Positions 55,512-64,000 of a stretch of 64,000 nt of DNA are shown piece by piece (the first letter of the stretch is position 1; each line of letters opens with the position of its first letter). The position numbers and the translations under genes were made by a program. The notes below the pieces were generated by a model, which saw only the letters and a list, made by a program, of their open reading frames with translations, was not told the DNA's origin and made no database searches. Origin of the DNA: Methylobacterium sp. J-078 (GTDB taxonomy: Bacteria; Pseudomonadota; Alphaproteobacteria; Rhizobiales; Beijerinckiaceae); contig NZ_JAKSYI010000109.1 in assembly GCF_022829285.1 (NCBI RefSeq), positions 1 to 64,000 of the forward strand, read 5' to 3'.

Positions 55512-56651
55512 TCAAGCCGCCGTCACCCGGATCACGCCTTCGCCGCGGCGATGGCCCACCACCGTCACCGCCACTTCCGCCAGGCCCTTCTCGGCCACGA
55601 GGGCCGCCGCCAGGGCGGTCCCGAAGGGCGCCACGGTCTCGAGGGAGTGGCCGGTGAGATCGCCGAGCGCCGTCACGGCCACGCCCGGCGCGAGGCGCGC
55701 CAGGGCCGCGGCCTCCTCGGCGGTGACCGGGGCGACACCGGTGGCACCGGCGATCACCGCCTCCGGGGCCTCGACGCCCGCCGCCGCCCAGAGGGCCGCG
55801 AGGCTGGCCTCGGTGCTGCCCGGCGCGCGCTTCGTGCGGTCGCTGCCCACCGGGCCGAGGCGGGCGAGCGCCCGCGCGCCGCGTGACGCGGCGTGCTCGG
55901 CCGCCTCCAACACCAGGAAGGCGGCGGCGCTGCCGAGGATGAAGCCGGCCTCGTCCTCCGGCATCCGGTCGAAGACCGGGCGGAAATCGCGGGCGCGCAG
56001 GTAGCCGCCCATCTCGTGGATCACCATCACGTCGGGCCGCTCGGCACTGTAGGAGCCGCCGACCAGCATGCAGTCGACCTGGCCGGAGGCGATCCGCGCC
56101 TGGGCGATGCGCAGGGCGTCGGTGCCGGCGGCCTCCTCGCCCATGAAGGTGCGCGAGGCGCCCGTGACCCCGTGAACGATGCCGATATTCCCGGCGAGCA
56201 GGTTCGAGAGCTGGGCCAGGAACAGGGTCGGGCGCAGGTCGTTCTGCAGGTGCTCGTTGAGGTAGGCGCCGGGATCCTCCGCCGTGCGCAGGCCCGTGAG
56301 GATCGCGCCGTCCACCGCCGTGTCGCGCTCGCCGCCGCCGGCAGAGACCACGAGGTGCATGCGGCTCTTCAGGTCGGCATCGCCCTTCACGCCAGCGGAG
56401 TCGAGGGCGAGGCCGGCGGCGTAGACGCCGAGGCGCTGCCAGGGCTCCATCTGGCGCTGGTCGGACTTCTTCGGGATCTGCCCGTCGAGGGCGATCGGCG
56501 CGACCGGGTGCACCGTGTAGGGCGCGAAGGTCTCGGTGTCGGTGCGCGCAGGCGCGCCCGCGCCGAGGGCCGTGAGATGCGCGGCGATGCCCTCGCCCGC
56601 GCAGGAGACGAGGCCGATGCCCGTGACGACGACGTCCCGCGAAATGCTCAT
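55512..56651 (-). CDS. fabF2XL: Ketosynthase-like protein FabF2XL lacking the catalytic cysteine
   Basis: A 379-residue ketoacyl synthase homologue. At the nucleophile position the sequence reads RTFMGEEAAGTDAL, placing Glu173 where Cys is expected. The first active-site His region is also changed (ATGVAPVTAEE), while GDLTGHSLETVAPFG keeps the second His. It therefore cannot carry out ordinary condensation and resembles a chain-length factor. It lies between fabZXL and fabF1XL. Length control or a decarboxylase role is inferred, not shown. Confidence 0.88.
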   Translation of the reverse strand: MSISRDVVVTGIGLVSCAGEGIAAHLTALGAGAPARTDTETFAPYTVHPVAPIALDGQIPKKSDQRQMEPWQRLGVYAAGLALDSAGVKGDADLKSRMHLVVSAGGGERDTAVDGAILTGLRTAEDPGAYLNEHLQNDLRPTLFLAQLSNLLAGNIGIVHGVTGASRTFMGEEAAGTDALRIAQARIASGQVDCMLVGGSYSAERPDVMVIHEMGGYLRARDFRPVFDRMPEDEAGFILGSAAAFLVLEAAEHAASRGARALARLGPVGSDRTKRAPGSTEASLAALWAAAGVEAPEAVIAGATGVAPVTAEEAAALARLAPGVAVTALGDLTGHSLETVAPFGTALAAALVAEKGLAEVAVTVVGHRRGEGVIRVTAA

Positions 56652-56697
56652 CTCGGCCCGCTGCTTAATGTCGAAGACTCATGTTAATTTGGAAGGC

Positions 56698-57168
56698 TCA
56701 TGCGGGCTCGCCCGCGAGGTCGAACAGCCCGATCCGGCGGGCCCGCTCGCGCATCGGCGCGTCGAGGCCAGCCGGGAACGGCATGGTGCGGAAGCGCAGC
56801 TCGGCATCGGCCAACGGCTTGCCGTCGTGGCGGATCGCAGCCTTGGTCACGGCGTAGCCCGAGCCGTCATGCTCCAGGCTCGCCTCGATCCGCAGCTCGG
56901 CGCCGGGGCCGACGAAGGACCGGAATCGCGCCTTGTCGACGCCCATGAGGAACGGCATCTGCCGAAAGCCCAGATGGGCGAGCACGAGGTAGCCCGAGGC
57001 CTGCGCCATGGTCTCGGTGAGCAGCACGCCCGGTACCAGCGGGTGATCGGGGAAGTGCCCCTCGAAGACCGGGCTTTCCATCGGCACGCGGGCCAGGGCC
57101 TCGATCCGGCCGGCCTCCCGGTCGAACCGGGTCACGGCGTCGATCATCTCGAAATATTCGAGGCGCAT
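56698..57168 (-). CDS. fabZXL: 3-hydroxyacyl-ACP dehydratase FabZXL
   Basis: A 156-residue hot-dog fold dehydratase of the FabZ/FabA type. The catalytic His lies in EGHFPDHPLVPGVL and the acid in LTETMAQASG. The C-terminal part ends in an Arg-rich segment beyond the usual FabZ length. It should dehydrate the 3-hydroxyacyl intermediate on AcpXL. It starts 65 bases downstream of acpXL and 46 bases before fabF2XL, all in one direction. Confidence 0.92.
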   Translation of the reverse strand: MRLEYFEMIDAVTRFDREAGRIEALARVPMESPVFEGHFPDHPLVPGVLLTETMAQASGYLVLAHLGFRQMPFLMGVDKARFRSFVGPGAELRIEASLEHDGSGYAVTKAAIRHDGKPLADAELRFRTMPFPAGLDAPMRERARRIGLFDLAGEPA

Positions 57169-57233
57169 GGCGTCCTAAGGTCCCGTACGGGCGGGTTTCG
57201 CGAAGCGGCCGCGCCGGCTCGCGGCGGTTCGGC

Positions 57234-57536
57234 TCAAGCCTTGGCGGCTTTCTCGGCCACCAGGGCGTCGATGCGGGCGCAGAGGTTCTTCAGAACGAAG
57301 TACTCCTCGGCCGGCACCTTGCCCTCGTTGACCTCCTGGGTCCAACGCTCGAGGGGGAGCTTGATGCCGAAGGCCTTGTCCACCGCGAAGGCGATGTCGA
57401 GGAAGGCGAGCGAATCGATCCCGAGATCGTCGATGGCGTGGCTCTCGGGCGTGATCGTGTCGCGCGGGATGTCGGCGGTGTCACTGATGATGTCCGCGAC
57501 GCGGTCGAAGGTTGCGGTGTGAGTCTGGTCGGACAT
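57234..57536 (-). CDS. acpXL: Specialised acyl carrier protein AcpXL
   Basis: A 100-residue acyl carrier protein; the phosphopantetheine serine is Ser42 in [12 protein letters not shown]. The segments [23 protein letters not shown] and [14 protein letters not shown] are diagnostic for AcpXL, the carrier for 27-hydroxyoctacosanoate-type chains destined for lipid A in Rhizobiales. The extended C-terminus also fits. It is the first gene of the cluster; its promoter must lie in the 243-base gap before the divergent AI-2E-family gene. Confidence 0.95.
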   Translation of the reverse strand: MSDQTHTATFDRVADIISDTADIPRDTITPESHAIDDLGIDSLAFLDIAFAVDKAFGIKLPLERWTQEVNEGKVPAEEYFVLKNLCARIDALVAEKAAKA

Positions 57537-57779
57537 GCGTTCTCGCCGTGTGACTGGGTATCCCACCGGATTCGGCCCGTGCCGATCGGGGGCCGGAGCG
57601 ATCCGGCGCATGGTGCCCGGTGCCCCCGGTCGCGCAGCATGCCCCTTCGGCCGGCGTTTCCGCCGCCCTGGACAGTGAAGGCGGTCCCTTACACGAGGGG
57701 GGTAGGAGGGGCAACCGTGGCCATCACGGCGTCGCGATCCGGTCGGCGCCTCCATACCGATCCCGCGGGGATGGACTAG

Positions 57780-58994
57780 ATGCATCGGCAGGACGTGCCG
57801 CCGCGGCCGGTCCGCACGAGGTCGAGCAAGACGATGGCACACCCTCCCTCCGTGACGCCGACCGGAGCGCCGCCCACCGGCCCGCGCCGGGCTCCCGAGC
57901 TTCCATCGCATGCGGGCGCCCGGCCGCTGTCGGGCCCGGCGCAGAGCCTGGCCCGCCTCGCCCTGGTCCTCGCGCTGGCGGGCCTCGGGATCTGGGTGCT
58001 GCACCACTTCATCCCGGCGCTCGTCTGGGCAGTGATCCTGGCGATCGCCCTCGGGCCCCTCTACGCCCGTGCCGAGCGGCGCTGGCCGCCGGGCCGGCAC
58101 AACATCCTGCTGCCGCTCCTGTTCACCGCAGCGGTGGCCCTGGTGTTCCTGATTCCCCTGGTGGTGCTGGGGGTGCAGGCGGCGCGCGAGGCCCACGACG
58201 TGGTCGCCTGGGCGCGCTCCTTCGAGAAGTCCGGCATCCCGGTCCCGGACTTCCTCGGCCACCTGCCCTTCGGCGCGGCGCAGGCGCAGGGCTGGTGGGC
58301 GGAGAACCTGAGCCACCCCGCCGCCGGCTCGGAACTCCTGCACCGCTTCGACAATTCCTCGGTGATCGGGGTGACCCGCAGCCTCGGGGCGCAGATCGTC
58401 CGGCGCGTCGTCCTGTTCGGCTTCACCCTGGTGGCGCTGTTCTTCCTGTTCCGCGACGGCCGGGAGGTCGCCGCGCAGGTGCTCGCCGCCAGCGCGAAGC
58501 TGTTCGGCCCACGCGGCGAGCGGGTGGCGCGGCAGATGGTGGCCTCGGTCCACGGCACCGTGGACGGCCTCGTCCTGGTCGGCCTCGGCGAGGGCGTACT
58601 CCTGGGCATCGTCTACTATTTCGCCGGAGTGCCGCACCCGGTGCTGCTCGGGGCGCTGACGGCGGTGGCGGCGATGATCCCGTTCGGGGCGCCCCTGGTC
58701 TTCGGCATCGCGGCCGCGATCCTGCTCGCGAACGGCGCGGTGGTGCCGGCGGTGGTCGTAGTGGTGGCGGGCTTCGTCGTCACGTTCGTGGCGGACCACT
58801 TCGTGCGCCCGGCGCTGATCGGCGGCACGACCCGCCTGCCGTTCCTCTGGGTGCTGCTCGGCATCCTCGGCGGCGTCGAGACCTTCGGCCTCCTCGGCCT
58901 GTTCCTCGGCCCGGCCGTGATGGCCGCGCTGATCCTGCTCTGGCGGGACTTCACGCAGGGAGACGCCGGGCCCGCCGAGGCACCCCGGGCCTGA
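57780..58994 (+). CDS. AI-2E family (PerM-like) transporter
   Basis: A 404-residue membrane protein with about eight helices. It has the AI-2E-family C-terminal pattern ([62 protein letters not shown]). Family members export diverse small solutes; the autoinducer-2 name reflects one member only. The start could also be the ATG at 57834 (MAHPPSV), which omits 18 Arg/Pro-rich residues. It is divergent from acpXL. Confidence 0.87.
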   Translation: MHRQDVPPRPVRTRSSKTMAHPPSVTPTGAPPTGPRRAPELPSHAGARPLSGPAQSLARLALVLALAGLGIWVLHHFIPALVWAVILAIALGPLYARAERRWPPGRHNILLPLLFTAAVALVFLIPLVVLGVQAAREAHDVVAWARSFEKSGIPVPDFLGHLPFGAAQAQGWWAENLSHPAAGSELLHRFDNSSVIGVTRSLGAQIVRRVVLFGFTLVALFFLFRDGREVAAQVLAASAKLFGPRGERVARQMVASVHGTVDGLVLVGLGEGVLLGIVYYFAGVPHPVLLGALTAVAAMIPFGAPLVFGIAAAILLANGAVVPAVVVVVAGFVVTFVADHFVRPALIGGTTRLPFLWVLLGILGGVETFGLLGLFLGPAVMAALILLWRDFTQGDAGPAEAPRA

Positions 58995-59002
58995 GCCCGG
59001 GG
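58983..59002. terminator. Strong hairpin at the end of the AI-2E gene
   Basis: A perfect 8-base stem CCCCGGGC and GCCCGGGG with loop CTGA includes the stop codon. No T-run follows, so it is not a classical intrinsic terminator but may separate two convergent transcripts. Confidence 0.4.
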
Positions 59003-59016
59003 CGCCCGGAGCGTCC

Positions 59017-59394
59017 TTACGCCGGGCGCGGCAGCTGGCAGCTGTCGAGGGCCGAGAGCGCCTTGGCGCGGGCCGAGTCGTTGAAGTAGCCGGTGCTGCG
59101 GTAGGCATCGAGCTCGCCCCGGTCGAGGCTCGCGAGCGTCCGGTTCGCGTAGCAGCCGCAGGGGCGGGCCAGCGAGACCTCGGAGACGTTCTGCAGGCGG
59201 GCCTGGGTGACGGTGCAGGCGTGGCGCACGCGACCCGTGAGGTTGCCGGTGGAGGCCGTCTTCAGCGCCGGGTCGGGGGTGTAGCCTTCGAGGGACGCGG
59301 TCGGGCCGGACTTGTTGGCGTTGCAGGCGGCGACGAGCGAGAGCAGGCCGGCGGCGAGCAGAAGCCGGCCGGTGCGCGGAGCGATGAGGCGCAT
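59017..59394 (-). CDS. Putative lipoprotein
   Basis: A 125-residue protein with a lipoprotein signal ([15 protein letters not shown]; lipobox LVAAC, Cys24). The mature part has four more cysteines ([23 protein letters not shown]), which could form two disulfides in the periplasm. It resembles short conserved lipoproteins of alphaproteobacteria, but no named family was recognised. It converges with the AI-2E-family gene. Confidence 0.78.
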   Translation of the reverse strand: MRLIAPRTGRLLLAAGLLSLVAACNANKSGPTASLEGYTPDPALKTASTGNLTGRVRHACTVTQARLQNVSEVSLARPCGCYANRTLASLDRGELDAYRSTGYFNDSARAKALSALDSCQLPRPA

Positions 59395-59564
59395 GGAATG
59401 TCGGGTCCGTGAAAGCGATTCGGGAACGAACCGGTTTCACGCCCGCGACTCCGCCGCGCAAGGGCGCCGGAGCCACACCGGGACGGCAAACGCCGAAGCT
59501 TGGCTGAAGCTCCGGCGCGTCGCAATCGATGGCCTAGCCGACGGATTTCCGCGGCCGGCAGACG

Positions 59565-59987
59565 TCAGCCGGCGATGTCGGAATCCTTGAAGAACTGGGC
59601 GATCTCGGCCTTGGCGTTCTCCAGGCTGTCGGAGCCGTGGACGGTGTTCTCGCCGACCGACTCGGAGAAGGTCTTGCGGATGGTGCCCTCGTCGGCGTTG
59701 GCCGGGTTGGTGGCGCCCATCACTTCGCGGTACTTGGCCACGGCGTTCTCGCCCTCGAGCACCTGCACGACGACGGGGCCGGAGGTCATGAACTCCACGA
59801 GCTCGCCGAAGAACGGGCGCTCCTTGTGGATCTCGTAGAACTTTTCCGCCTGCTCGCGGCTCATCTGGATGCGGCGCTGGCCGACGATGCGCAGGCCCGC
59901 CTTCTCGATCACGGCGTTGACCGCTCCGGTCAGGTTCCGCTTCGTCGCGTCGGGCTTGAGAATGGAGAAGGTGCGCTCGGTGGCCAT
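59565..59987 (-). CDS. ndk: Nucleoside diphosphate kinase
   Basis: A 140-residue enzyme that balances nucleoside triphosphate pools by ping-pong phosphate transfer. It has [18 protein letters not shown] at the N-terminus, the Asn/Arg region [17 protein letters not shown], and the active histidine in [16 protein letters not shown] (about His117). Length and all motifs are standard. The 170 bases downstream of it hold no gene. Confidence 0.98.
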   Translation of the reverse strand: MATERTFSILKPDATKRNLTGAVNAVIEKAGLRIVGQRRIQMSREQAEKFYEIHKERPFFGELVEFMTSGPVVVQVLEGENAVAKYREVMGATNPANADEGTIRKTFSESVGENTVHGSDSLENAKAEIAQFFKDSDIAG

Positions 59988-60209
59988 GGTCCGTCCGGTT
60001 GTGATCGCTCAGCCGAAAATGGCTTCGGCGCCGGGCTTATAGCGGGCGGACTCCCCACCCTCAACCCGAGGCGCGATCGCGGGGGATTGTGGACGATTTC
60101 CCGTGATCATGGCTTTGGCGCAACACCGCCGGAAATTCGCCTGAATGCGGGCCCTTCCTGAGGCCAAGACGACGGACCCCGATTTCACCGCCCCACAGGA
60201 GACCCGGAC

Positions 60210-60743
60210 ATGCGCGTCGCACTTTCCGCCGCCCTCATCCTCGCCGGCCTGATTCCCGCCACCGCCGCGCCGGCCCAGGACCCCACGGGCACCTGGCTCA
60301 CCGGGGACGGACGCGCCAAGGTGCGCATCGACCGCTGCGGCCCGGGTGCCGCCAACATCTGCGGCAAGGTGGTCTGGGCCAAGACCGCGACCAACGAGGA
60401 CGGCACCCCGCGCACGGACATCAAGAACCCCGATCCGAAGAAGCGCAGCCGCCCCGTCCTCGGTCTCACGCTCCTCGACAACCTGAAGCCCGAGGAGACG
60501 AAGTTCTCCGGCGAGATCTACAACGCCGACGAGGGCAAGATGTACCAGGTCAGCCTGGAGCGCGAGAGCAGCTCGGAACTGTCGGTCTCGGGCTGCCTGC
60601 TCAAGGTTCTGTGCGGCTCGCAGACCTGGACCCGGGTGCCGGACGTGAACCAGCAGGCCGCCGCGCAGCCGGAGCCGGCCCTCAAGCCCGCGCCGAAGGC
60701 CGCGAAAGCCGCCCCCGCGAAGGCCGCCGCGCCGGCCGAGTGA
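60210..60743 (+). CDS. Secreted DUF2147 protein
   Basis: A 177-residue exported protein with signal peptide VALSAALILAGLIPATAAPA. The DUF2147 domain follows (DPTGTWLTGDGRAKVRIDRC, ICGKVVWAK, RPVLGLTLLDNLKPEE, EGKMYQVSLE, CLLKVLCGSQTW). Four cysteines may pair. The tail after residue 150 is Ala/Lys/Pro-rich, like a wall- or membrane-associating linker. The function of the family is not established. Confidence 0.9.
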   Translation: MRVALSAALILAGLIPATAAPAQDPTGTWLTGDGRAKVRIDRCGPGAANICGKVVWAKTATNEDGTPRTDIKNPDPKKRSRPVLGLTLLDNLKPEETKFSGEIYNADEGKMYQVSLERESSSELSVSGCLLKVLCGSQTWTRVPDVNQQAAAQPEPALKPAPKAAKAAPAKAAAPAE

Positions 60744-60753
60744 GGCCGGTCGC

Positions 60754-61389
60754 TCAGACCGCCGCGAAGCCGCGCTGCACGGCCGGGCGCGCCATGACGC
60801 GCTCGAGCCAGGCCCGTACGTTGGGCACGCTGGCGAGCGGAATGTTCTGCTTCTCGTGGTACTTGGCCCAGGGCAGGATGGCGATGTCGGCGATGGAGAA
60901 ATCGCCCGCCACGTAGTCCCGGTCGGCCAGCCGCCGGTCGAGGACGCCGTAGAGGCGCTGGGCTTCCGCCGTGAAGCGCTCGATGGCGTAGGGGATCTTC
61001 TCCTGCGCGTAGATCCGGAAATGGTGCGCCTGGCCGAGCATCGGCCCGAAGCCCGCCACCTGCCAGAACAGCCACTCGTCCACCGCGACCCGGGCGCGCT
61101 CGTCGGCCGGGTAGAGGCAGCCGGTCTTGCGGCCGAGATATTGCAGGATCGCGCCCGATTCGAACACCGTGATCGGTTCGCCGCCCGGTCCGTCCGGGTC
61201 GACGATGGCGGGGATCTTGTTGTTGGGCGAGATCGTCAGGAAGTCCGGCGCCATCTGGTCGCCCCGGCCGATGTTCACCGGCACCACCCGGTAGGGCAGG
61301 CCGCACTCCTCCAGCATGATCGGGATCTTCCAGCCGTTCGGCGTGCTCCAGGTGTGCACGTCGATGGGTTTTCCCGGCGCGTGTGCCAT
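60754..61389 (-). CDS. Glutathione S-transferase family protein (YfcG/Ure2p-like)
   Basis: A 211-residue cytosolic protein. The N-terminal thioredoxin-like domain has STPNGWKIPIMLEE, where the usual catalytic Ser/Cys site is replaced by the TPN motif of the Nu-class YfcG group, and SPNNKIPAIVD for glutathione binding. The helical C-terminal domain begins near residue 95. YfcG relatives act as disulfide-bond reductases. It converges with the DUF2147 gene. Confidence 0.9.
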   Translation of the reverse strand: MAHAPGKPIDVHTWSTPNGWKIPIMLEECGLPYRVVPVNIGRGDQMAPDFLTISPNNKIPAIVDPDGPGGEPITVFESGAILQYLGRKTGCLYPADERARVAVDEWLFWQVAGFGPMLGQAHHFRIYAQEKIPYAIERFTAEAQRLYGVLDRRLADRDYVAGDFSIADIAILPWAKYHEKQNIPLASVPNVRAWLERVMARPAVQRGFAAV

Positions 61390-61609
61390 GCGGTTCTAAT
61401 CCAGCCCAGAAGAAGCTCGTCCCGAGCCCCGGATCAATCCGGAACGCGAGCCGATGGTTGCAGAGGCCGTGCCAGCGACGCGGACAGTGGACACGCGCCG
61501 AGGTGCGGGTGATTGGCGCTTGCCAGGATTGGCGCTTGCCCTCGCCTAGGGTTGTGGTGTGATGCAGCCGGAGCGCCCGCCGGTGGCGCTCAGGATCTCG
61601 GGGGTCGTC

Positions 61610-61921
61610 ATGCTGTCGTTCCGTTCGCACCGTCGCGTCGCGTTTGTCCAGGCTGCGTTCTTCGCGGCCTTCGCGCTCCTGGCAAGCCCCCTGGCCGGGT
61701 CCCTCGTCGCGGGTAGTGCGCTGGCGCAAGGCGCGGCCGCCCCCAAGGAGGCCAAGGAGGCCAAGGAGCCGAGCGTGGGGCAGAGCGCGGCGCGCGAGCG
61801 CCAGAAGAAGTGCGGGGCGGAGTGGCGCGCCCTCTCGGTCTCCGACAAGGCGGCGCAGGGACCGAAATGGCCCCAGTATTACAGCAAGTGCGTGAAGCGC
61901 CTGAAGCAGATCAAGGCCTGA
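61610..61921 (+). CDS. Small exported protein with two cysteines
   Basis: A 103-residue protein with a signal peptide (FVQAAFFAAFALLASPLAGS, cleavage near ALAQGAA), an acidic/Lys-rich linker (KEAKEAKEPS) and a short conserved-looking domain RQKKCGAEWRAL then WPQYYSKCVKRLK. The Cys pair and basic residues faintly resemble PsiF repeats, but the match is not strong enough to assign. The ATG at 61610 fits the signal peptide best; an upstream ATG at 61562 is possible. Confidence 0.7.
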   Translation: MLSFRSHRRVAFVQAAFFAAFALLASPLAGSLVAGSALAQGAAAPKEAKEAKEPSVGQSAARERQKKCGAEWRALSVSDKAAQGPKWPQYYSKCVKRLKQIKA

Positions 61922-62022
61922 GCGCGGGAACCGGACTGCACGCTTTGCGGCGCGCCGAAGGAACGTAAGCCTGGCCGCACCGGTTGCCGATCCGGTCAGG
62001 TGCAACGCGGGTGGATGCGACG

Positions 62023-62439
62023 ATGCGGGAACGGCAGGCGCTGCAGCGCGTGGTGGCGGTGGCGGCCCTCGTTCCGGTGCTGTCGGGCCTCTACGGGGTC
62101 CTGTTCGGCCTGAACGGCATCGGCCGCAGCGGTCTGGTGGACATCTCGGCCGACAGCCATTTCCGCTACCTGTCCGGCCTGCATCTCGGCATCGGCATCC
62201 TGTTCTGGACCTGCGTGCCCGGGATCGAGGCGAAGACCACGCTGTTCCGCCTCCTCACCCTGGTGGTGGCGCTCGGCGGGCTCGCGCGCCTGCTCGGGCT
62301 GGCCCTGACCGGATTGCCCTCCCTTGTGATGATGGGGGCGCTCGCCGTCGAACTCGGGGTGACGCCGCTGCTCTGCCTGTGGCAGGCGCGGGTGGCGGCC
62401 CGGAGCACCGAGACCGCCGGGCCGGAGGACACCGTGTGA
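62023..62439 (+). CDS. DUF4345 membrane protein
   Basis: A 138-residue protein with four hydrophobic helices. The DUF4345 pattern GLYGVLFGLNG, DSHFRYLSGLHLGIGILFW and GGLARLLGLALTG is clear. The start is uncertain between ATG 62023 and GTG 62011. The last codons overlap the next gene (GTGA), so it is co-translated with a FUSC transporter. The function is unknown. Confidence 0.85.
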   Translation: MRERQALQRVVAVAALVPVLSGLYGVLFGLNGIGRSGLVDISADSHFRYLSGLHLGIGILFWTCVPGIEAKTTLFRLLTLVVALGGLARLLGLALTGLPSLVMMGALAVELGVTPLLCLWQARVAARSTETAGPEDTV

Positions 62440-64000
62440 GCGCGGCCACGCCGGGTCAGACCCGAACGGGCTTCACCGACCGGGCCCTGGCCCTGGCCGA
62501 GCGCGTGGTGCCCAAGCCCGCCGCCTGGGCCTTCGCGTTCCGGATCTGGCTCGCCATGATCCTGGCGCTCTACGCGGCGTTCTGGCTGCAGCTGTCGAGC
62601 GCGTCCTCGGCCGCCGTCTGCGTGGCGATCCTGGCCCAGCCCACCCGGGGACAGGCCCTCTCGAAAGCGCTCTACCGCTTCCTCGGCACGCTGGTGGGTG
62701 CCGTCGTGGCCATCGTCCTGATGGCGCTGTTCGCGCAGGATCGGGTGCTGCTCCTGGTCTCCTTCGCCACTTGGCTGGGCCTGTGCGTCTTCACCGCCCA
62801 CTTCCTGCAGGACAGCCGGGCCTACGGCGCCATGCTGTCCGGCTACACCGTGGCGATCATCGCCATCGCGCACATCGACACGCCGCAGAGCACCTTCGAC
62901 GCCGCCGTCGACCGGGTCGCGGCGATCACCCTCGGCATCGTGGCGATCACCCTCATCAACGACGCCCTCGGCACGCCGAGCATCTGGCGCAACGTGCGCG
63001 ACACCCTCGCGGGCGCCATCGCCGAGACGCGGGCCTTCGCCCGCGAAACCCTGGAGCGGGGCGATCCCGGCACCCTGCGGACCGCCGCCCTGATCCAGCG
63101 GATCGCGGCGATGCGGGGCGATGCCGGCGCCATCGCGGGCGAACTCGACGATGGGCCGGACCGGGCCGCCGGCGCCCGCAGCGCCATCGCGGCGCTCTAC
63201 GTGATGGCGGCGGCCGCCCGCCACCTGCGCATGGCCCTCGCGCGCCTGCCCGAGGCGTCGGCGGGCGTCGGCGAGGCGCGCCGCCTATGCCTCGGACTCA
63301 CCGAGCCGGAGGCCGATCCCGGGGCCGCCGTCGCGCGCCTGTCCGACCTGGTGGCGCAGGCCCTGTCCGAGGGCGATACGCCCCTCGACGAGATCCTCGC
63401 CCTGCAACGCGCCCTCGATTTCGCCCGCGCGGCCGCGTTCGCGCAGGACGGCCACCGGGTGCTGGCGCAGGGCGGCCGGCCCTTGCGCGACGTGCCCCTG
63501 CCCACCCACCGCGACGTTCCGGAGGCCCTGCGGGGGGCGCTGCGCGTGGCGATCGCCTTCGCCCTGAGCGCGCTTTTCCTCATCGCCGCCGGCTGGCCGG
63601 CGACCTCCTTCGCCCTGGTGCAGGTTGCGGCCACCTGCGCCCTGTCCTCGATCAACCCCGATCCCCGGGCCTTCGCCAAGGGCGTGCTCATCGGGATGCC
63701 GCTGGCGGCCCTATGCGCGGGCATCGTGCTGTTCGGGGCGCTGGCGGGGGTTCAGGGCTTTCCGCTCCTGGCCATCGCCATGGCGCCGGTGGTGTTCGTG
63801 GCCTGCTTCCTCAGCCTCAACCCGCCGACCTTCGGCATCGGCTTCATCCTGCTGGTGTTCTTCCCCGTCCTGCTCTCGCCCGCCAACCCGCAGAGCTACG
63901 ACCCGCAGGGTTTCCTCACCAACGCCCTGCTGGTGATGGTGTCGGCGCTGATCCTGTTCTTCACCGTGCGGCTGGTGCTGCCGGTCTCGAAGGCGCGACA
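62436..64000 (+). CDS. FUSC-family transporter, N-terminal part (cut by window end)
   Basis: The open frame runs from a GTG overlapping the DUF4345 stop to the window end (521 codons, no stop seen). Two blocks of helices are visible. The first (about residues 30-170) includes ASSAAVCVAILAQPTRGQAL and FLGTLVGAVVAIVL. The second starts near residue 365 (ALRVAIAFALSALFLIAAGW). A helical cytoplasmic region lies between. This is the layout of FUSC/AaeB-type aromatic acid exporters and related proteins. Partner membrane-fusion genes may follow outside the window. Confidence 0.88.
   Translation, partial: MSAATPGQTRTGFTDRALALAERVVPKPAAWAFAFRIWLAMILALYAAFWLQLSSASSAAVCVAILAQPTRGQALSKALYRFLGTLVGAVVAIVLMALFAQDRVLLLVSFATWLGLCVFTAHFLQDSRAYGAMLSGYTVAIIAIAHIDTPQSTFDAAVDRVAAITLGIVAITLINDALGTPSIWRNVRDTLAGAIAETRAFARETLERGDPGTLRTAALIQRIAAMRGDAGAIAGELDDGPDRAAGARSAIAALYVMAAAARHLRMALARLPEASAGVGEARRLCLGLTEPEADPGAAVARLSDLVAQALSEGDTPLDEILALQRALDFARAAAFAQDGHRVLAQGGRPLRDVPLPTHRDVPEALRGALRVAIAFALSALFLIAAGWPATSFALVQVAATCALSSINPDPRAFAKGVLIGMPLAALCAGIVLFGALAGVQGFPLLAIAMAPVVFVACFLSLNPPTFGIGFILLVFFPVLLSPANPQSYDPQGFLTNALLVMVSALILFFTVRLVLPVSKAR

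Overview
The window is a high-GC alphaproteobacterial chromosome segment, most likely from Hyphomicrobiales (Rhizobiales) and plausibly a Methylobacterium/Methylorubrum relative. This is inferred from the acpXL-lpxXL cluster for very-long-chain lipid A acyl groups, the gatC-gatA-gatB and ruvX neighbourhood, pyrC-like/plsY/dprA, acnA beside ccmAB, and a flagellin with CtrA-like sites upstream. No rRNA, tRNA, CRISPR array, intact insertion sequence or prophage was seen.

Positions 1-27,500 are dominated by uptake and breakdown of C-N compounds. Two peptide-type ABC ATPases (1-1671, the first cut by the window edge) converge on a minus-strand operon (8789 to 1816). That operon encodes a cyanuric acid hydrolase/barbiturase-family ring-opening amidohydrolase, a hydantoinase/dihydropyrimidinase-like enzyme and a complete Pot-type ABC importer. 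Next come a PACE efflux protein with a divergent LysR gene broken by an amber codon, and a PAS-rich hybrid histidine kinase. A second minus-strand operon (22638 to 13535) encodes a UrtABCDE/FmdDEF-type urea and short-amide importer, a MetX-like hydrolase, formamidase FmdA, zinc-ribbon FmdB and aliphatic amidase AmiE. Divergent from urtA are a hybrid histidine kinase whose N-terminus is a whole NCS1 (nucleobase/hydantoin) permease, and an overlapping LuxR-type response regulator. Together they look like a sensor system for amide, ureide or pyrimidine nitrogen.

Positions 27,600-35,000 hold a soluble PAS chemoreceptor, three tandem exported beta-propeller genes (MRJP-like, SMP-30-like, MRJP-like), ccmAB, and a RelBE-type pair whose toxin has a nonsense codon at position 3. 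Positions 35,200-49,660 are mainly housekeeping: acnA, a dihydroorotase homologue lacking metal ligands, plsY, dprA, a lone flagellin, ruvX, a SUKH protein, gatC, gatA, a small membrane protein, gatB, a GrpB-family gene and a GNAT gene.

Positions 50,100-57,540 carry DUF1223, then lpxXL, adh2XL, an SH3-like protein, an SDR reductase, fabF1XL, fabF2XL, fabZXL and acpXL, all on the minus strand. This is the cluster that makes the long hydroxy-acyl chain and transfers it to lipid A. The rest is an AI-2E-family permease, a lipoprotein, ndk, DUF2147, a GST, a small exported protein, DUF4345 and the start of a FUSC transporter cut by the window end.

Five GC-rich palindromic repeats recur between genes. 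Three lie inside the amide and ABC operons, and two of those sit directly after a substrate-binding-protein gene.
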